This document shows positions 5,553 through 6,253 of a stretch of DNA of 6,253 bases, piece by piece; within the stretch, counting starts at the first letter, position 1, and each line of letters begins with the position of its first letter. Position numbers and translations under genes: made by a program. The notes below the pieces were generated by a model that had not been told where the DNA came from, made no database searches, and worked only from the letters and a program-made list of their open reading frames with translations. This DNA comes from Rickettsiales bacterium (GTDB taxonomy: Bacteria; Pseudomonadota; Alphaproteobacteria; Rickettsiales; UBA1997), in contig JAITAR010000040.1 of the NCBI GenBank assembly GCA_031284025.1, forward strand, positions 1-6,253, read 5' to 3'.

Positions 5553-5568
5553 CCCTGTCCAGACTCAT

Positions 5569-5658
5569 GGATAGGTGACAGAGTGGTCGAATGTTCCGGT
5601 CTTGAAAACCGGCGAAGGTGCAAGCCTTCCGGGGGTTCGAATCCCTCCCTATCCGCCA
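5569..5658 (+). tRNA. tRNA-Ser(UGA)
   Basis: Complete class II tRNA of 90 bases with encoded CCA. The acceptor stem GGATAGG/CCTATCC is perfect, the discriminator is G, and the anticodon stem CCGGT/ACCGG carries loop CTTGAAA, anticodon TGA. The long variable arm GAAGG/CCTTC is typical for serine, and the T loop TTCGAAT is normal. Confidence 0.97.
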
Positions 5659-5675
5659 AATTACTCTCTGGAGTT

Positions 5676-5695
5676 TAGCAGGTCCTGGCCCGCTA
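5676..5695. terminator. Possible bidirectional terminator between convergent tRNAs
   Basis: TAGC (5676-5679) pairs with GCTA (5692-5695), then an A-C mismatch, then GG/CC around a 6-base loop. The element is flanked by TTT on the plus side and, seen from the minus strand, also on the other side. The stem is weak, so this is tentative. Confidence 0.25.
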
Positions 5696-5701
5696 GGTTT
5701 A

Positions 5702-5778
5702 TGGTGGGTCTGGGCGGACTTGAACCGCCGACCTCTGCTTTATCAGAGCAACGCTCTAACCACCTGAGCTACAAACCC
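5702..5778 (-). tRNA. tRNA-Ile(GAU)
   Basis: Complete minus-strand tRNA of 77 bases with encoded CCA. GGGTTTG (5772-5778) pairs with CAGACCC (5706-5712) with one G-U. The loop CTGATAA gives anticodon GAT, and the T arm GGCGG/CCGCC is perfect. In most bacteria this tRNA lies in the rRNA spacer; no rRNA is visible here. Confidence 0.97.
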
Positions 5779-6019
5779 GACCCCGGCATGCTAGATGATA
5801 CTTCTGAAAAAGCAAACAAAATACCTAGAGCCAAGGGGACTGACTTCCATTTTATGCTTTCAACAGCCATCGTTTTCTGCAGTGTCTGGTAGAGATATCT
5901 GTATTCTCTGCTGTCGTATACGATGTGGTATTTTGGTGATTTACATGCCAGCATCGGAGAATATGTTGTCCGAAAGTGGAAGGTGCTAGCTGGTTCCCCG
6001 CTGGTATTTACTATCTCTA

Positions 6020-6048
6020 TTGACTGTTTCTGTACAATAGGTTACAAT
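6020..6048 (+). promoter_or_regulatory. Sigma-70 promoter of the last gene
   Basis: TTGACT (6020-6025) and TACAAT (6043-6048) stand exactly 17 bases apart. This is the same -35 hexamer and spacing as the YopJ copy-2 promoter. It predicts a leader of roughly 84 bases before ATG 6139. Confidence 0.6.
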
Positions 6049-6071
6049 GTGCGAACCAATCGCCTCAGATT

Positions 6072-6087
6072 TGTCCCTAGCGGGACA
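6072..6087 (+). promoter_or_regulatory. 5'-UTR hairpin
   Basis: TGTCCC and GGGACA form a perfect 6-bp stem with loop TAGC inside the predicted leader. No T-run follows, so it is not a terminator. It may stabilise or regulate the mRNA. Confidence 0.4.
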
Positions 6088-6128
6088 GTGGTCGGGTTGC
6101 GGTGGGTTTCTGATTATTAATAATAAAT

Positions 6129-6134
6129 AAGGAG
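6129..6134 (+). promoter_or_regulatory. Shine-Dalgarno of the last gene
   Basis: AAGGAG lies 4 bases before ATG 6139, a strong match at slightly short spacing, and decides the start. Confidence 0.7.
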
Positions 6135-6138
6135 ATTT

Positions 6139-6253
6139 ATGGATTATGGCGTTCCTGATTTAGTTGCGGAGAAGCTAAACAAATCTGGTCTTTTTCGCGA
6201 TGAGACATTTAGCGGAAAAGATCTTGAAAAAATCGACCATAAGGGCTCTAGCA
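6139..6253 (+). CDS. Unrecognised protein, N-terminal 38 codons (runs off the window)
   Basis: The visible part begins MDYGVPDLVAEKLNKSGLFR and continues as a soluble, charged, probably helical segment with no signal peptide or membrane helix. I do not recognise the family. The start is well supported by promoter, leader and AAGGAG. The pattern hydrophobic-x-x-L-(x)3-GL-F/L loosely recalls residues 46-55 of YopJ copy 2 (DIKLLRQAGLLEE), and the promoter resembles that of copy 2, so another effector is possible. This is only a guess. Confidence 0.6.
   Translation, partial: MDYGVPDLVAEKLNKSGLFRDETFSGKDLEKIDHKGSS

Larger units (their letters stand above)
5129..5568. other. Spacer between tRNA-Arg and tRNA-Ser
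   Basis: Holds the tRNA-Arg promoter, a 42-codon open frame from ATG 5278 to TAA 5404-5406 (no recognisable product, no clear Shine-Dalgarno), a relic of the YopJ family at 5429-5509, and the tRNA-Ser promoter. Nothing else is supported. Confidence 0.5.
5779..6138. other. Spacer between tRNA-Ile and the last gene
   Basis: A TATCAT (minus strand, 5795-5800) is a fair -10 element for tRNA-Ile, without a convincing -35. CGTATACG at 5915-5922 is a small palindrome. A promoter, a 5'-UTR hairpin and a Shine-Dalgarno serve the last gene. A 65-codon plus-strand frame (5923-6120) has no Shine-Dalgarno, resembles nothing and contains that promoter. Confidence 0.45.

Noticed and set aside
5575..5892. 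105-codon plus-strand frame
   Set aside because: It is a translation of tRNA-Ser and of the complement of tRNA-Ile, a familiar artefact.
5923..6120. 65-codon plus-strand frame before the last gene
   Set aside because: No Shine-Dalgarno, unusual codon and cysteine content, no recognisable family, and it contains the promoter and leader of the next gene.
1..6253. CRISPR array, toxin-antitoxin pair, prophage or defence island
   Set aside because: No regular short repeats with spacers, no paired small genes and no phage or defence domains were found on either strand.

Overview
The window is AT-rich, low-density DNA with decayed genes, an insertion-sequence remnant, three isolated tRNA genes of bacterial type that all encode their own CCA end, and two copies of a gene for a eukaryote-directed effector. 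The tRNA sequences, above all tRNA-Ser(UGA) and tRNA-Ile(GAU), look alphaproteobacterial to me. With the effectors and the degraded arginine-biosynthesis gene, they suggest a host-associated or intracellular alphaproteobacterium of Rickettsiales or Holosporales type. That placement is inference: no marker gene here settles it.

Bases 1-2908: two tandem paralogues of a YopJ-family (MEROPS C55, Acetyltransf_14) effector. Copy 2 (1697-2860) looks complete, with its own sigma-70 promoter and Shine-Dalgarno, an N-terminal region, a His/Asp/Cys triad at H119, D139 and C186, and a highly charged coiled-coil C-terminus. Copy 1 (50-1168) keeps the triad but has about 61 extra residues between the catalytic Asp and Cys, and its N-terminal part appears to be cut off by a frameshift. 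Both copies end in TGA, yet the same frame stays open beyond it: 47 codons in copy 1, closing at a TAG just before a good intrinsic terminator, and 15 codons in copy 2. A short third relic of the family lies near 5429-5509.

Bases 2909-4665: a gene-poor spacer, then the 3' half of a broken ornithine carbamoyltransferase gene, then an intact THUMP/UPF0020-type (TRM11-like) RNA methyltransferase starting 4 bases after the relic ends.

Bases 4666-5051: a graveyard holding the start of a family-2 glycosyltransferase (frameshifted) that runs straight into an IS1595/ISXO2-type transposase fragment. Bases 5052-5778 carry tRNA-Arg(UCU) on the minus strand, tRNA-Ser(UGA) on the plus strand and tRNA-Ile(GAU) on the minus strand, the last two tail to tail.

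Bases 5779-6253: a leader region with a strong promoter and a 5'-UTR hairpin, then the first 38 codons of an unrecognised gene that leaves the window. The genes do not form one operon. The coherent theme is a small family of host-targeted acetyltransferases being duplicated, altered and lost in decaying accessory DNA between housekeeping tRNAs.
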